Part shown: positions 7,556 through 16,530 of the stretch, piece after piece
Layout of the letters: each line of letters begins with the position of its first letter
Position numbering within the stretch: position 1 is the first letter of the stretch
Source: Streptomyces sp. H27-C3
GTDB taxonomy: Bacteria > Actinomycetota > Actinomycetes > Streptomycetales > Streptomycetaceae
DNA: 52,448 nt
Reading direction: 5' to 3'
Assembly: GCF_030063415.1 (NCBI RefSeq)
Contig: NZ_JASITA010000048.1
Span: 1 to 52,448 of the forward strand
The notes under the pieces: model-generated
The model's input: the letters and a program-made list of their open reading frames with translations, nothing else
Told to the model about the DNA's origin: nothing
The model's database searches: none
Made by a program: the position numbers and the translations under genes

Positions 7556-9494
7556 TCCCGATCTCGACGACCGCCGATTCCAGGATCTCGTCGACGACGC
7601 CAAACGCTTCATCCAGCGCCGCTGCCCGGAGTGGACCGACCACAACGTCTCCGACCCCGGTGTCGCCCTGGTCGAGGCTTTCGCGCAGATGGTGGACCAG
7701 CTCTCGTACCGCCTGAACCGGGTGCCCGACAAGATCCATCTGGAGTTCCTCAATCTGCTGGGTGCGCAGCTGATGGCACCTCAGGCGGCGTGCGGCGAGC
7801 TGACGTTCTGGCTGTCCGCGCCGCAGGAGGCGACCGTGACCGTCCCGGTCGGCGCGGAGGTCGCCACGCCTCGTGCCGGGAACGCCGAGGCTTGTGTGTT
7901 CACCGTCGAGCGCGCACTGGACATCCTGCCCGCCTCGTTCCGCCAGCTCGGCACCGCGACGGCGGGGCAGCCCCCGGCCCTGATCACCGAACGGTTCCTG
8001 TCCGGTGAGCCGGTGGTCTGCTTCGCGCAGCCGCCCGCCGTGGACGACAGCCTGCTCGTCGGTCTGTCGCAGGCCGTGCCCCGCTGCGCGGTGGCCCTGC
8101 GGATCGACTGCTCGCTGGACGGCGTGGGCGTCGATCCGCGCCGCCCGCCTCGGGCCTGGGAGGCCTGGTGCGGGGAGTCGTGGGTGGCCTGCGAGATCGC
8201 CAGTGACGGCACGGGCGGGCTCAACCGCCCCGGTGAAGTGGTGCTGCACGTCCCGCAGGGGCACACGGCCTCGCTGATCGGGCGCCGCCGGGCGGGCTGG
8301 CTGCGCTGCCGTGTGGTCGACACCGCCCCGGGCCAGCCTGCCTACTCGGCCTCCCCCAAGGTGAGCGCGCTGGAGGCGTACACGATCGGCGGGACCACCG
8401 GCGCGGTGCACGGCGAGCCCGTCGCGCACGACGAGCTCGGCATCTCGGACGGCACTCCCGGCCAGTCGTTCACGGTGCAGCACACACCCACCGTCGGCTC
8501 CCTGAGCTCGGTCGTCGTCGAGACCCGGACGGGAGGCGCGCAGACCTGGGTTGCGGTGGCGACGTTCGCGGACTCCGGCCCCGACGACCGCCATGTGACG
8601 GTGGACGAGGCCTCGGGGACCGTCCGGTTCGGTCCGGCGGTGCGCCAGCCGGACGGCGGGGTCCGCCAGTACGGGGCCGTTCCGGCCGTCAGCGCCCGGA
8701 TCGTCGCCGGTACGTACCGGCGGGGCGGGGGCCGGGAAGGAAATGTGGCCGCGCACACCCTCACGGTGTTGCGCACCCCGATCTCGCTGGTCGCCACCGT
8801 GGAGAACCGGGCGAGCGCGGTCGGCGGCGTGGACGCCGAGACGCTCGACAACGTACGCCAGCGGGCCGGGCAGTGGCTGCGCACCCAGGAGCGAGCGGTG
8901 ACCGCGCGGGACTACGAGGCCATCGCGGCCGCCGCCTGCCGCGAGGCGGGCCGGATCGAGTGTGTCGCCGACCCCTCGGGGCCGGACGGGCCCGGCCTGG
9001 TGCGCGTGCTGCTCGTACCACGCGTACGCGATGCCCGCGAGGAGGACAGCTGGCGTGAACTGGTGCCCACACAAAGGATGTTGGAGTCCGCCGCCCGGGC
9101 CGTCGAGGCCGCCCGGCCACTGGGCGTGCGGGTGTCCGTCAGCGGACCCGCCTACCAGGGCGTCACGGTCGTCGCCGGGGTCGAGGCGGTCAAAGGGGCG
9201 GACCGCCAGGAAGTGGAGGAGCGCGTGCTGCGCGCCCTGTACGAGTGCCTGAGCCCGCTGCCCGCCGCGGACGGCAACCGGCCGGGCTGGCCGCTGGGGC
9301 GCGCCCTGCGGCTGAGCGATCTGTACACCGAGGCGGCGGGCTGCGAGGGCGTCGAGTCGGTGATCAAACTGCAGATGTATCCGGCGGACTTGAGCACCGG
9401 TGAGCGGCAGGCGCCCACCGAACGGCTCGACGTCGGCCCGGCCACGCTGTTCCTCTCCTACCGCCACCAGGTCGCCGTCAAGAAGGCCCGCTGA
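7542..9494 (+). CDS. cis11: Baseplate J-like wedge protein (Afp11-like)
   Basis: This 650-residue baseplate J family protein opens with DDRRFQDLVDDAKRFI and CPEWTDHNVSDPGVALVEAF, characteristic of eCIS Afp11/gp6 proteins. Further typical segments are VRFGPAVRQPDGG, RTQERAVTARDYEAIAAAA and a C-terminal LSDLYTEAAGCEGVESV. It forms the wedge ring of the baseplate with gp25 and tail protein I. The ATG at 7542 is chosen over the GTG at 7533 because GGAG sits 8 bases before it. Confidence 0.93.
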   Translation: MSLPSPDLDDRRFQDLVDDAKRFIQRRCPEWTDHNVSDPGVALVEAFAQMVDQLSYRLNRVPDKIHLEFLNLLGAQLMAPQAACGELTFWLSAPQEATVTVPVGAEVATPRAGNAEACVFTVERALDILPASFRQLGTATAGQPPALITERFLSGEPVVCFAQPPAVDDSLLVGLSQAVPRCAVALRIDCSLDGVGVDPRRPPRAWEAWCGESWVACEIASDGTGGLNRPGEVVLHVPQGHTASLIGRRRAGWLRCRVVDTAPGQPAYSASPKVSALEAYTIGGTTGAVHGEPVAHDELGISDGTPGQSFTVQHTPTVGSLSSVVVETRTGGAQTWVAVATFADSGPDDRHVTVDEASGTVRFGPAVRQPDGGVRQYGAVPAVSARIVAGTYRRGGGREGNVAAHTLTVLRTPISLVATVENRASAVGGVDAETLDNVRQRAGQWLRTQERAVTARDYEAIAAAACREAGRIECVADPSGPDGPGLVRVLLVPRVRDAREEDSWRELVPTQRMLESAARAVEAARPLGVRVSVSGPAYQGVTVVAGVEAVKGADRQEVEERVLRALYECLSPLPAADGNRPGWPLGRALRLSDLYTEAAGCEGVESVIKLQMYPADLSTGERQAPTERLDVGPATLFLSYRHQVAVKKAR

Positions 9495-9556
9495 CCCCAC
9501 AGGACCGGCCGTCGTACGCGAGATCCGCCGTACCGCGTCTTCGAAAGGAGGACCAA

Positions 9557-10195
9557 ATGGACGCACACCGACCCTCCGGGCATCCCGGCGAGCTCGCCTC
9601 GCCGCCGAGTCCGGCACTCCCCCCGCTGGTGCCAGGGAGCCGCTCGTTGCGGGCGCTCCTGCCCGAGAGCTACCGGCAGGGGGACTTCGTCGACCGGTTC
9701 ATCGCCGGATTCGACGACACCCTCGCGCCGGTCATCACCGCGCTCGACTGCCTGGGCGCCCATCTCAGCGCCCGGACCGCACCGGACGACTTCCTGACGT
9801 GGATGCTCCGCTGGAGCGACACCGAACTGCCCGCCTGCGTCGGCACGACCGGGCGGCGCAACGCGCTGCTTCTCGGCCGCCGCCTGCACGGTCTGCGGGG
9901 CACCCGCGCGGGTCTGGAGCTGCTCGTACGAGACGTGCTCGGCGCCAGGCTCGAGATCTCCGAGTCGGGTACGACGCACTACTCGCACGGGCCCGAGGAA
10001 CATCCCGCGCCCGAGGGCGGTGCTCGGGTGCGGATCCGTGTCCTGCTCCCCTACGGCTCCACGGCCCGCGCCGGGGTGGCCGAGGACCTCGAGGACCTGG
10101 TCCGCGAGTGGGTTCCGGTCCATGTGACCGCGTCGGTCGCCGTGCTGGACGACGTGGATCCGCTGTCGGCGGCGCCGTCCGGAAGCGGTCGGTAG
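9557..10195 (+). CDS. cis12: Phage tail protein I-like baseplate protein (Afp12-like)
   Basis: This 212-residue protein contains LRALLPESYRQGDFVDRFIA, a Trp-rich LTWMLRWSDTELP segment, and RRLHGLRGTRAGLELLVRDV, which are features of the tail protein I/Afp12 family that completes the baseplate wedge. A strong AAAGGAGG ribosome-binding site precedes the ATG. The stop touches the ATG of the next gene (10196). Confidence 0.85.
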   Translation: MDAHRPSGHPGELASPPSPALPPLVPGSRSLRALLPESYRQGDFVDRFIAGFDDTLAPVITALDCLGAHLSARTAPDDFLTWMLRWSDTELPACVGTTGRRNALLLGRRLHGLRGTRAGLELLVRDVLGARLEISESGTTHYSHGPEEHPAPEGGARVRIRVLLPYGSTARAGVAEDLEDLVREWVPVHVTASVAVLDDVDPLSAAPSGSGR

Positions 10196-11425
10196 ATGGC
10201 CTCGAATGGTTACGGGGGTCCCGGGCAGGACGGCCTGGGAGGGCGGGGGATCTGTGCCACCTGCGGCACGCCCGCCTACCGCGGGGAGATGTTCTGCGTG
10301 TCCTGCGGCGGCTACCAGGGGTGGGACATCACGGGCAGCCAGGCGGTGCTGCGTCCGGATCCGGTGGGACCCGCTCCCGGTTCGGACCCGCTGACGGCTC
10401 CGCCTCCGTCCGGGCCCGTCGGTCAGGGGCCCGGCGCGCAGGGCAACTCTGCTGACTCTGCGGGGCTTTGGGGCCGACCAGGCTCGTGGGAGCGGCCGGG
10501 TCCGTCGGAGCGGCCGGGCTCGTGGGAGCGGCCGGGCTCGTGGGAGCGGCCCGCGATGGAGGCGGCGCACCCGCCTGTCTCCGCCGAGCCCCTGGTCATC
10601 AGAGGCGAAGTGCTGGCCGGGCCACCGGTGTCGGAACCGGCACCGGTGGCAGCCGAGGCGGAGACGGCGTTCGTCGACGTTCCGCGGCTGCTGCTGTGCC
10701 CCGAGTGCCGGAGCGGCAATCCCGAGACGCGCCAGTACTGCCACCCCTGCGGGGCCCTGCTGCGCCCTGCCCCCCAGCCGTCCGAGACCTCCGAGCCGAC
10801 GCGCCTGGAGCAGCTGCGCGCGAAGTGCTTCGAGCGGCCCGAGGTCTGGCACTGGGACCGGCGCTGGCTGACCATCATGGCCGCCCTGCCGCTGTTCTTC
10901 ACGGCGGGCATCGCGGCAGGCGCCACGGTGGTCGCCGCAGGGGAGGCGCTGCCCTGGGTCAAGGACCGGTTCGCGGGGCAGAGCAGTGTCGCCCCGGACA
11001 CAGTGGAGGCCTCCAGCGCGGCCAAAGGGTTCGACGCCAAGCTCGCCGCGGACGGGGTGGACAACCGTGCTTGGGCGCCCGAGGAGCGGGGCCAGGACCC
11101 GGTGGGCCAGACCTGGACGGCCACGTTCCAGCAGCCCTTCCGGCTCACCACCCTGGCCCTCATCAGCGGCAGCTCCCCCAAGCCGAAGGAATTCCTGCGG
11201 AACGGACGGCCCGCGAAGGTCACCGTCACGGTCACCACCGCGGGCGGCGGCAAGGTCACCAAGACCCTGCCCCTCTTCGACCAGCCGGGCCCGCAGCGAT
11301 TCCCCCTCGGCATCGACGGGGCGGTGGCCGTGGAGATACGGATCGACGCCGTGCGGACCGGCCTGCAGCCCAAGTCGCCGATCGTGCTGGCGGAAGTGCA
11401 GTTCTTCACCAGGCGGACCGCATGA
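10196..11425 (+). CDS. Zinc-ribbon, single-pass membrane protein of the eCIS operon (CisA candidate)
   Basis: This 409-residue protein has two zinc-ribbon-like knuckles: CATCGTP...CVSC near residue 20, and CPECRSG...CHPC near residue 165. Between them lies a disordered Pro/Gly/Ser/Trp-rich linker with an 18-bp tandem repeat. One membrane helix (about 225-250) reads LTIMAALPLFFTAGIAAGAT. The C-terminal extracytoplasmic domain has AAKGFDAKLAADGVDN and WTATFQQPFRLTTLALISG, a discoidin-like pattern. Streptomyces eCIS loci encode a membrane protein, CisA, linked to recruiting the cytoplasmic particle to the membrane. Topology and location fit that role, but identity with CisA is inferred and the neighbour at 11422 is an alternative. 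Confidence 0.75.
   Translation: MASNGYGGPGQDGLGGRGICATCGTPAYRGEMFCVSCGGYQGWDITGSQAVLRPDPVGPAPGSDPLTAPPPSGPVGQGPGAQGNSADSAGLWGRPGSWERPGPSERPGSWERPGSWERPAMEAAHPPVSAEPLVIRGEVLAGPPVSEPAPVAAEAETAFVDVPRLLLCPECRSGNPETRQYCHPCGALLRPAPQPSETSEPTRLEQLRAKCFERPEVWHWDRRWLTIMAALPLFFTAGIAAGATVVAAGEALPWVKDRFAGQSSVAPDTVEASSAAKGFDAKLAADGVDNRAWAPEERGQDPVGQTWTATFQQPFRLTTLALISGSSPKPKEFLRNGRPAKVTVTVTTAGGGKVTKTLPLFDQPGPQRFPLGIDGAVAVEIRIDAVRTGLQPKSPIVLAEVQFFTRRTA
10481..10552 (+). repeat. Four 18-bp tandem repeats coding for a Gly-Ser-Trp-Glu-Arg-Pro linker
   Basis: The unit GGCTCGTGGGAGCGGCCG occurs four times head to tail at 10481, 10499, 10517 and 10535; the second copy is diverged. It adds a repeated GSWERP hexapeptide to the disordered linker of the membrane protein. 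The whole-codon unit length means copy number could change without loss of frame. Confidence 0.9.
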
Positions 11426-12771
11426 CCCTGCGAGCCGAACTGATCGTTCCCGACGAGCCGGTGCCGCCCGGCGAGAGCCTCACCGCCCATCTGCATGTGT
11501 GGAACGAGGGCCGGATCGTCGACGCGTACGACCTGGAACTGCTCGGACCGCCGGCCGTGTGGAGCGAGGGCGGGGCATCGTTGGGCCAGCTTCCGGTCTA
11601 TCCGGGCAACCACGAGAAGATCAACATTCCGATCGCGGTGCCGCGCGACGGCGACCTCGCCCCGGGCGCCCTGCCGTTCGCCATCCGTGTGGTGTCGACG
11701 GAGAATCCCGATGTGGTGGAGGTCCCCGAAGCCGCCGTCGTCATAGGCGAGTTCCGCGACGTCGAACTCGAACCGGTCCGCTCCCGCACGGCAGGCGCAC
11801 TGTGGGCGAACAATCTGGTCGTACTGCGCAACACCGGGAACGTCACGATGACGGTGCGGCTGAAGTCGGCCCCGGAGCAGACGGACGCACCGCTGCGCGT
11901 CCGCATCCGCCGCTCCCGGCTGGCCCTGGCTCCCGGCGAGAAGGCGCGGGTCGCGCTCGCGGTGCGGATGGCTCCGCCGGTGTGGGTGGGTGCCCCGGCG
12001 CAGTGGAAGGTGACCACAAGCGCCACGTGGGGGGAGGAGCAGACGCGCTCCGCCGACTTCGTCCACCGGCAGCGTGCCCTGCTGCCCAAGCCGGTCTTCA
12101 AGGCACTGACGGTCTTGACCGCTCTGGTGGTGGCGGCCGCGGTGCTGTGGTTCTCCCCGGCCGGCAAGAAGACGCCGACGGCCAAGACCGAGTCGGCTCC
12201 CGGGCTTTCGCAGGCGGATGCGGTGGAGCAGAAGGAGAAGAAGGCGGCGGCGCGGGAGAAGGAGCAGGAGGAGAAGGACAAGCGACAGGAAGAGGCGGAA
12301 GGGGCACTGCGGAAGAAGACCCTGCAGAAGGCCCTGTTCGTCGACTCCGAGAGCAAGGTGCTCACCGACCGCTACAAGGTCCCCAAGGGCTACCGGCTGG
12401 TGCTGAAGACCGCGCAGATCACCGCCTCCGGTACTGAGACCAGCACGCTGCTCCTTGAGGCCGGAGGCAAGCCGCTGGCGAGCATGAGCACGCGCAGCGC
12501 CCAGGACTTCACCCCCAAGACCCCCGTCGTCGTAAAGGCGGGAGACACGGTCACGCTGACCCTGGACTGCAAGGCACCACCGCCCCCGGCCGACGACGAG
12601 AAGCCCGACACCGAAGCCGGGGGCGGGTCCGACGACGGAGACGGATCCGGTGCCGGAGGCGGGTCAGGAGAGACCGCGGCCTGCACGGCGACCGCTCTGG
12701 TCAGCGGGGACCTGGTCCCCCTCGAAGGGCCGTTCTCCGAACCCGATCCGTCCCGACCGTCCGCTTCCTGA
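11422..12771 (+). CDS. Second single-pass membrane protein of the eCIS operon, with Ig-like N-terminal domains
   Basis: This 449-residue protein has two beta-sandwich-like segments (about 1-110 and 110-215), opening with LRAELIVPDEPVPPGESLTA, in the style of COG1470/Ig-like modules. One membrane helix follows (about 232-250, VFKALTVLTALVVAAAVLWF). Next come a highly charged Glu/Lys coiled coil (about 270-305) and a C-terminal beta-rich domain with a Gly/Asp-rich insertion. The ATG overlaps the upstream stop (ATGA), so the two membrane proteins are likely made together. The function is unknown; membrane docking or triggering of the particle is plausible. Confidence 0.72.
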   Translation: MTLRAELIVPDEPVPPGESLTAHLHVWNEGRIVDAYDLELLGPPAVWSEGGASLGQLPVYPGNHEKINIPIAVPRDGDLAPGALPFAIRVVSTENPDVVEVPEAAVVIGEFRDVELEPVRSRTAGALWANNLVVLRNTGNVTMTVRLKSAPEQTDAPLRVRIRRSRLALAPGEKARVALAVRMAPPVWVGAPAQWKVTTSATWGEEQTRSADFVHRQRALLPKPVFKALTVLTALVVAAAVLWFSPAGKKTPTAKTESAPGLSQADAVEQKEKKAAAREKEQEEKDKRQEEAEGALRKKTLQKALFVDSESKVLTDRYKVPKGYRLVLKTAQITASGTETSTLLLEAGGKPLASMSTRSAQDFTPKTPVVVKAGDTVTLTLDCKAPPPPADDEKPDTEAGGGSDDGDGSGAGGGSGETAACTATALVSGDLVPLEGPFSEPDPSRPSAS

Positions 12772-12813
12772 CGCTATGTCAGACATAGCCACCTGTACCC
12801 CGGAGATGACCTG

Positions 12814-13470
12814 GTGAGCCTGGTCCAGCACGTCGATGAACTCCTCGCGGAGCACCTGCGGAAAGGCCCGTTGCACGGCGTGAACGCGCAGGTCGTGTTC
12901 GACACGCCCAACGCCGACTGGGTTGCGCGACGCTCGGGCCCGTGCGTCAACGTCTACTTGTACGGTATCGACGAGGATCCGACCCGGCGGCAGTCGGGCG
13001 AGACCAGCATCATCGACGAGGACGGCAAGGTCGTCGGCTACAGCCACCCCCACCGCTACTTCCGGATGAGCTACGCGCTCACCGTCTGGGCCCAGTCCGT
13101 GCAGGACGAACACCGCATGCTGGGAACGCTGTTGGAGTGGTGCGTGGGCACCGACACCCTGACTCCGCTTTCCCCACGGCACCCGCAGGAGCCGCTGTCG
13201 CTGCGGCTGCGCGACAGCAAGGAGGGTGGGGAGAGCCCGCTCTCCCGCATCTGGACCGGCCTGAACTGCGCCGTGCGCCCGGCCCTCGACCTGCTGGTGA
13301 CTGTGCCGGTCGGCCGCCCCGACAGCAGCGCGCAGACCCCGCCGGTGGAGGGGATGACGCTCAAGGCACGCCGCACCGACGCCACGCCCGGCCAGGGCCC
13401 CGCACCGGACTCACCGTCCGGCGCGCACGAACCCGCGCGGCCCCGGCGGCGCGTGGAGGAGATCGCATGA
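12814..13470 (+). CDS. cis16: DUF4255 cap/terminator protein (Pvc16/Afp16-like)
   Basis: This 218-residue protein has a DUF4255 (Pvc16 N-terminal) core: a helix SLVQHVDELLAEHLRK, then VNVYLYGIDEDP and YFRMSYALTVWAQSVQDEHRML. It then reads LSRIWTGLNCAVRPALDLLVTVPV. This family caps the distal end of the tube/sheath and fixes particle length. The C-terminal 45 residues are Pro/Arg-rich and probably disordered. The GTG start is inferred from family length, and the stop overlaps the ATPase start. Confidence 0.88.
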   Translation: MSLVQHVDELLAEHLRKGPLHGVNAQVVFDTPNADWVARRSGPCVNVYLYGIDEDPTRRQSGETSIIDEDGKVVGYSHPHRYFRMSYALTVWAQSVQDEHRMLGTLLEWCVGTDTLTPLSPRHPQEPLSLRLRDSKEGGESPLSRIWTGLNCAVRPALDLLVTVPVGRPDSSAQTPPVEGMTLKARRTDATPGQGPAPDSPSGAHEPARPRRRVEEIA

Positions 13471-15479
13471 CCGAGTCCCCGTCCGAGGACCGCACCGGCT
13501 CTCCCCTCGATGACCGCACCGGGTCCCTCTTCGAGGACCGCATGGCCGCACTGGAGGACCGGCTGCGGCGCCTGTACGCGAGCCGCTCGTCGGACCTGCC
13601 TCCCGACGCCGCCCCGTACGAGCCCGGCGCACCGGCCGAAGCGCCGGACCTCGCGGCGTTCGGCCCCGACGATCCCCTGGCCACGCTGTGCCAGGAGTTC
13701 GGTCTGAGCGCCGACGAGGCCGACCTGCTGGTCGCCGCCACGCTGCCCGAGGTGAACGGCAACTGTGCCGCCGCCTACCGCGTGCTCGGCCGCTCCGCAC
13801 GCCCGACAGCCGCCGTCGCCCTGGAACTGCTCGGCCTTTCCCTCGCGGAGGGCGTGGTCAGGGGGCTGTTGCACGAGGGCTCCGCGCTCCTGTCCGGCGG
13901 GCTCGTCATCTTCGAGAACCCGCGCGACCCGTTCTCCGAGCGCTGTCTGCGCGTCCCGGACCGGGTGATCGGCCATCTCCTGGCCGGGCCGCACGACCCG
14001 CCTGCCTCTGGCGACCGGCGGCTGAGCACCGTACCGCCGCTTCCGCACACACCGGACGAGGAGGCGCTCGCCGCCGTGACCGCGCAGCTGCGCGCGGACG
14101 GCGTCGGCACGCTGTACCTGCGGGAGAGCATCACCAGTGCGGCGCTGCCCACGGCGTGCGCCGCGCTGCGAGCGACGGGCCGGACTCCGTTGCTGCTGGA
14201 TCCCTTCGACCTGGAGCACACCGACGCGGAACTCCTGGACGCCGTACGCCTCGAAGGACGGCTGGCCGGGGGCGGCATCGTGATCCCGGTGTACGCGGAG
14301 GAAGGCGACCCCGGGGTGCCGGCCCTCAGCCGGCTGATCTCGGGTCTCGCCCGCAGCCCTCTGCCCGTGCTCCTGTACGGCAGCGAGGTGTGGCAGGAGA
14401 AGGTGTGGCGGACCGTGCCGCGGGCCACGTTCGACGTACGGGGCGGCAGCCGGAGCCGGCCGCTGCCCACCGCGGCGGGCGCGGTGATCGACATCGCCCG
14501 GCGCGACGCCGCGCTGCGGGGCGCGACCGTGCCGGTCGAGACCGTGCGGCGCATCGCCCATGTGCAGGCCGCCCGCAGCCTCGAACAGCTCGCCCGGCAC
14601 GTCGAGCCGCAGGTCGCACCGGACGACCTGGTGCTCCCCGAACGCGTGCGGGAGCAGCTGGACATGCTGGTGTTCCGGATCGAGCGGCGTGAGGAGGTCC
14701 TCGGCACGCATGGGCTGCGGCGCGGCGGCGGCCGCGGCTGGGGTGCGACGGCACTGTTCACCGGTGAGTCCGGCACCGGCAAGACGATGGCGGCGGAGGC
14801 GGTCGCCGGACGTCTCGGCCTGGACCTGTACATCGTCAGCCTGCCCGGTGTCGTGTCGAAGTACATCGGCGAGACCGAGAAGAACCTGGAGCGGATCTTC
14901 TCCGCGGCGGAGGCGCTGGACTGTGTCGTCCTGTTCGACGAGGCCGACACGCTCTTCTCCAAGCGCGGCGCGGTCAAGGACTCCAACGACCGGCACGGCA
15001 ACCTACAGATCGGCTACATGCTCCAACGGCTCGAGCAGTTCAACGGCCTGGCGATCCTGACCACCAATCTGCGCTCCAACATGGACAGCGCCTTCACTCG
15101 CCGCTTCGAGGAGATCGTCGAGTTCGGGAGTCCGACGGCGGAGGTGCGGGCGGAGCTGTGGCGCCGCTACCTCGCCGAGAGCCCGGACGCGGCGTGCGAC
15201 ATCGGCGCCATCGCGCACGACTACTCGCTGGCGGGCGGAAACATCCGCGCGGCCGTGGAGACCGCCGTCTTCCGGGCGGCTGCGGGCGGGCGGGCGGTGG
15301 CGGCCGGGGATGTGCTCAAGGGAGTCGAGACGGAGTACGGGAAGCTCGGGCGGCTGTTTCAGCGTCCGAGTCCGGCTTCGGGTCCGGCTCCGGACCCAGG
15401 TCCGGCTTCGGCTTCGGGTCTGGATCCGGCTTCGGGTCTGGATCCGGCTTCGGGTCTGGATCCGGCTTCGGGCGAGTAG
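13467..15479 (+). CDS. cis15: AAA+ ATPase of the injection system (Afp15/Pvc15-like)
   Basis: This 670-residue protein has an N-terminal helical region (1-400) like eCIS ATPases and a C-terminal AAA+ module. Walker A is GESGTGKT at about 433-440, Walker B is VVLFDEAD at about 488-495, a sensor segment ILTTNLRSNMD lies near 531, and FTRRFEEIVEF supplies arginine residues. This ATPase is conserved in eCIS loci and is needed for assembly or cargo loading in characterised systems. The ATG overlaps the DUF4255 stop. The last 40 residues are a low-complexity Ser-Gly-Leu-Asp-Pro-Ala repeat coded by an 18-bp tandem repeat. It is the last + strand eCIS gene. Confidence 0.93.
   Translation: MTESPSEDRTGSPLDDRTGSLFEDRMAALEDRLRRLYASRSSDLPPDAAPYEPGAPAEAPDLAAFGPDDPLATLCQEFGLSADEADLLVAATLPEVNGNCAAAYRVLGRSARPTAAVALELLGLSLAEGVVRGLLHEGSALLSGGLVIFENPRDPFSERCLRVPDRVIGHLLAGPHDPPASGDRRLSTVPPLPHTPDEEALAAVTAQLRADGVGTLYLRESITSAALPTACAALRATGRTPLLLDPFDLEHTDAELLDAVRLEGRLAGGGIVIPVYAEEGDPGVPALSRLISGLARSPLPVLLYGSEVWQEKVWRTVPRATFDVRGGSRSRPLPTAAGAVIDIARRDAALRGATVPVETVRRIAHVQAARSLEQLARHVEPQVAPDDLVLPERVREQLDMLVFRIERREEVLGTHGLRRGGGRGWGATALFTGESGTGKTMAAEAVAGRLGLDLYIVSLPGVVSKYIGETEKNLERIFSAAEALDCVVLFDEADTLFSKRGAVKDSNDRHGNLQIGYMLQRLEQFNGLAILTTNLRSNMDSAFTRRFEEIVEFGSPTAEVRAELWRRYLAESPDAACDIGAIAHDYSLAGGNIRAAVETAVFRAAAGGRAVAAGDVLKGVETEYGKLGRLFQRPSPASGPAPDPGPASASGLDPASGLDPASGLDPASGE
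15413..15472 (+). repeat. 18-bp tandem repeat at the 3' end of the ATPase gene
   Basis: The unit TCCGGCTTCGGGTCTGGA is present as two perfect copies (15425-15442 and 15443-15460) with partial copies on both sides; degenerate versions extend back to about 15370. It encodes repeated SGLDPA at the extreme C-terminus. The unit keeps frame, so copy number is free to vary. Confidence 0.88.
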
Positions 15480-15498
15480 CCGGCTCGCGGCCGCGCCG

Positions 15499-16448
15499 CT
15501 ATTGGCCGGACAGCCTCAGGGCGCCCTTGGAGATGTGCCACTTCTTCAGGATCTTCGCGTAGTCGCCGCTGCCGAAGACGGACTTGAGAGCCGCCGCGAC
15601 GGCCTCGCGCAGCTTGTCCGCGTCCTTGGAGAACGCGATCCCGTACGGCTTGCGGTCGGTCTGGGGCCCGACCACCTCGAAGTTCCCGTCTCCTTGGGCA
15701 TCCCCTTGCGCTTCTCGCGCGCTGTGGGCGGCGCTCGGGTAGTCCATCAGCGCGGCGTCGGCACGGCCGCTCTCCAAGGCATCGAGAACACCCTTGTGGC
15801 TGTCATTCGGATCGACCTTCAGCTCCCCCGCGCCCGACTCCTTGCAGGCGCGCGCCTGTTGGCGTGCCGCCGCCTCCACCGTCGTGTCCGCCTGGACGGC
15901 GACCTTCCTGCCGCACAGGTCGGAGAGCCCAGCCACGAGGCGGCCGCCGCCCGTGCGGACCAGGGTCGAGGTGCCCGCGGTGAGGTAGCGGACGAAGTCG
16001 ACTCCGGGACCGACCCGCGTACCGTCGTCGCCCGGGCCCCGGCGCCGGCCGGGTGTGTCGTGGATGCCGGACATGACGGCGTCGAAGCGGTTGGCCCGCA
16101 GACCCGTGAGCAGATCGGCGAACTCGGCGTGCTCGAACTGGAAGGTCACGCCGAGCCGTTCGCCCAACGCCTCGACGGGGTCGGGTTCGACGCCGACCGT
16201 CCTGCCGCCCTCCGGGCAGGCCAGGGGCGGATCGCTGTTGGTGCCTACGCGGACCAGCCCCGACCGCTGCTACTTGTCGGGGAGCATCCCGAAGAGCGGC
16301 GCGTCCGGGCGCGTCGGGTCGGACGCGGCCGAGGAGCCGGGCGGCTGTCCGCAGGCGAGACAGCCGGTGAGCAGGACGGCGGCCAGTCCGGAGGCGCGAA
16401 ACGCCTTCGTACGGCAGCGGGAAGGGTGGGGCGTGACACGTCGGCCAC
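15499..16448 (-). pseudogene. Broken solute-binding lipoprotein (amino-acid ABC transporter type)
   Basis: The frame ending at 15499 codes for a periplasmic-binding-protein fold: VGTNSDPPLACPEGG, HAEFADLLTGLRANRFDAVM, VAVQADTTVEAAA and a C-terminal ALKSVFGSGDYAKILKKW. Upstream in the same frame is a lipoprotein signal (GLAAVLLTGCLACGQ), but a TAG at 16270-16272 separates it from the mature part. The signal itself has no start in frame; the GTG at 16439 or 16448 lies in another frame and needs a one-base shift near 16410. The gene thus carries two lesions and is probably inactive unless the sequence has errors. It is convergent with the ATPase gene. Confidence 0.75.
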
Positions 16449-16530
16449 CAGGTTCGGTTCTTCAGGCTGAAGGGCGGAGGGGCTGTAGGTCTGCGGCTGA
16501 GGGCAACGGGGCGTGGTGAGCGGGGTGTTG

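Noticed and set aside
7521..9617. 698-codon open frame on the minus strand
   Set aside because: It lies antisense to the baseplate J gene; its translation is Arg/Gly/Ala-rich shadow sequence typical of high-GC DNA.
13071..14996. 641-codon minus-strand frame
   Set aside because: It is antisense to the DUF4255 and AAA+ ATPase genes, with no domain pattern.
15480..15498. GCGGCCGC-type palindrome as a bidirectional terminator
   Set aside because: The stem is short and lacks T-runs on either side; it is likely chance in GC-rich DNA.
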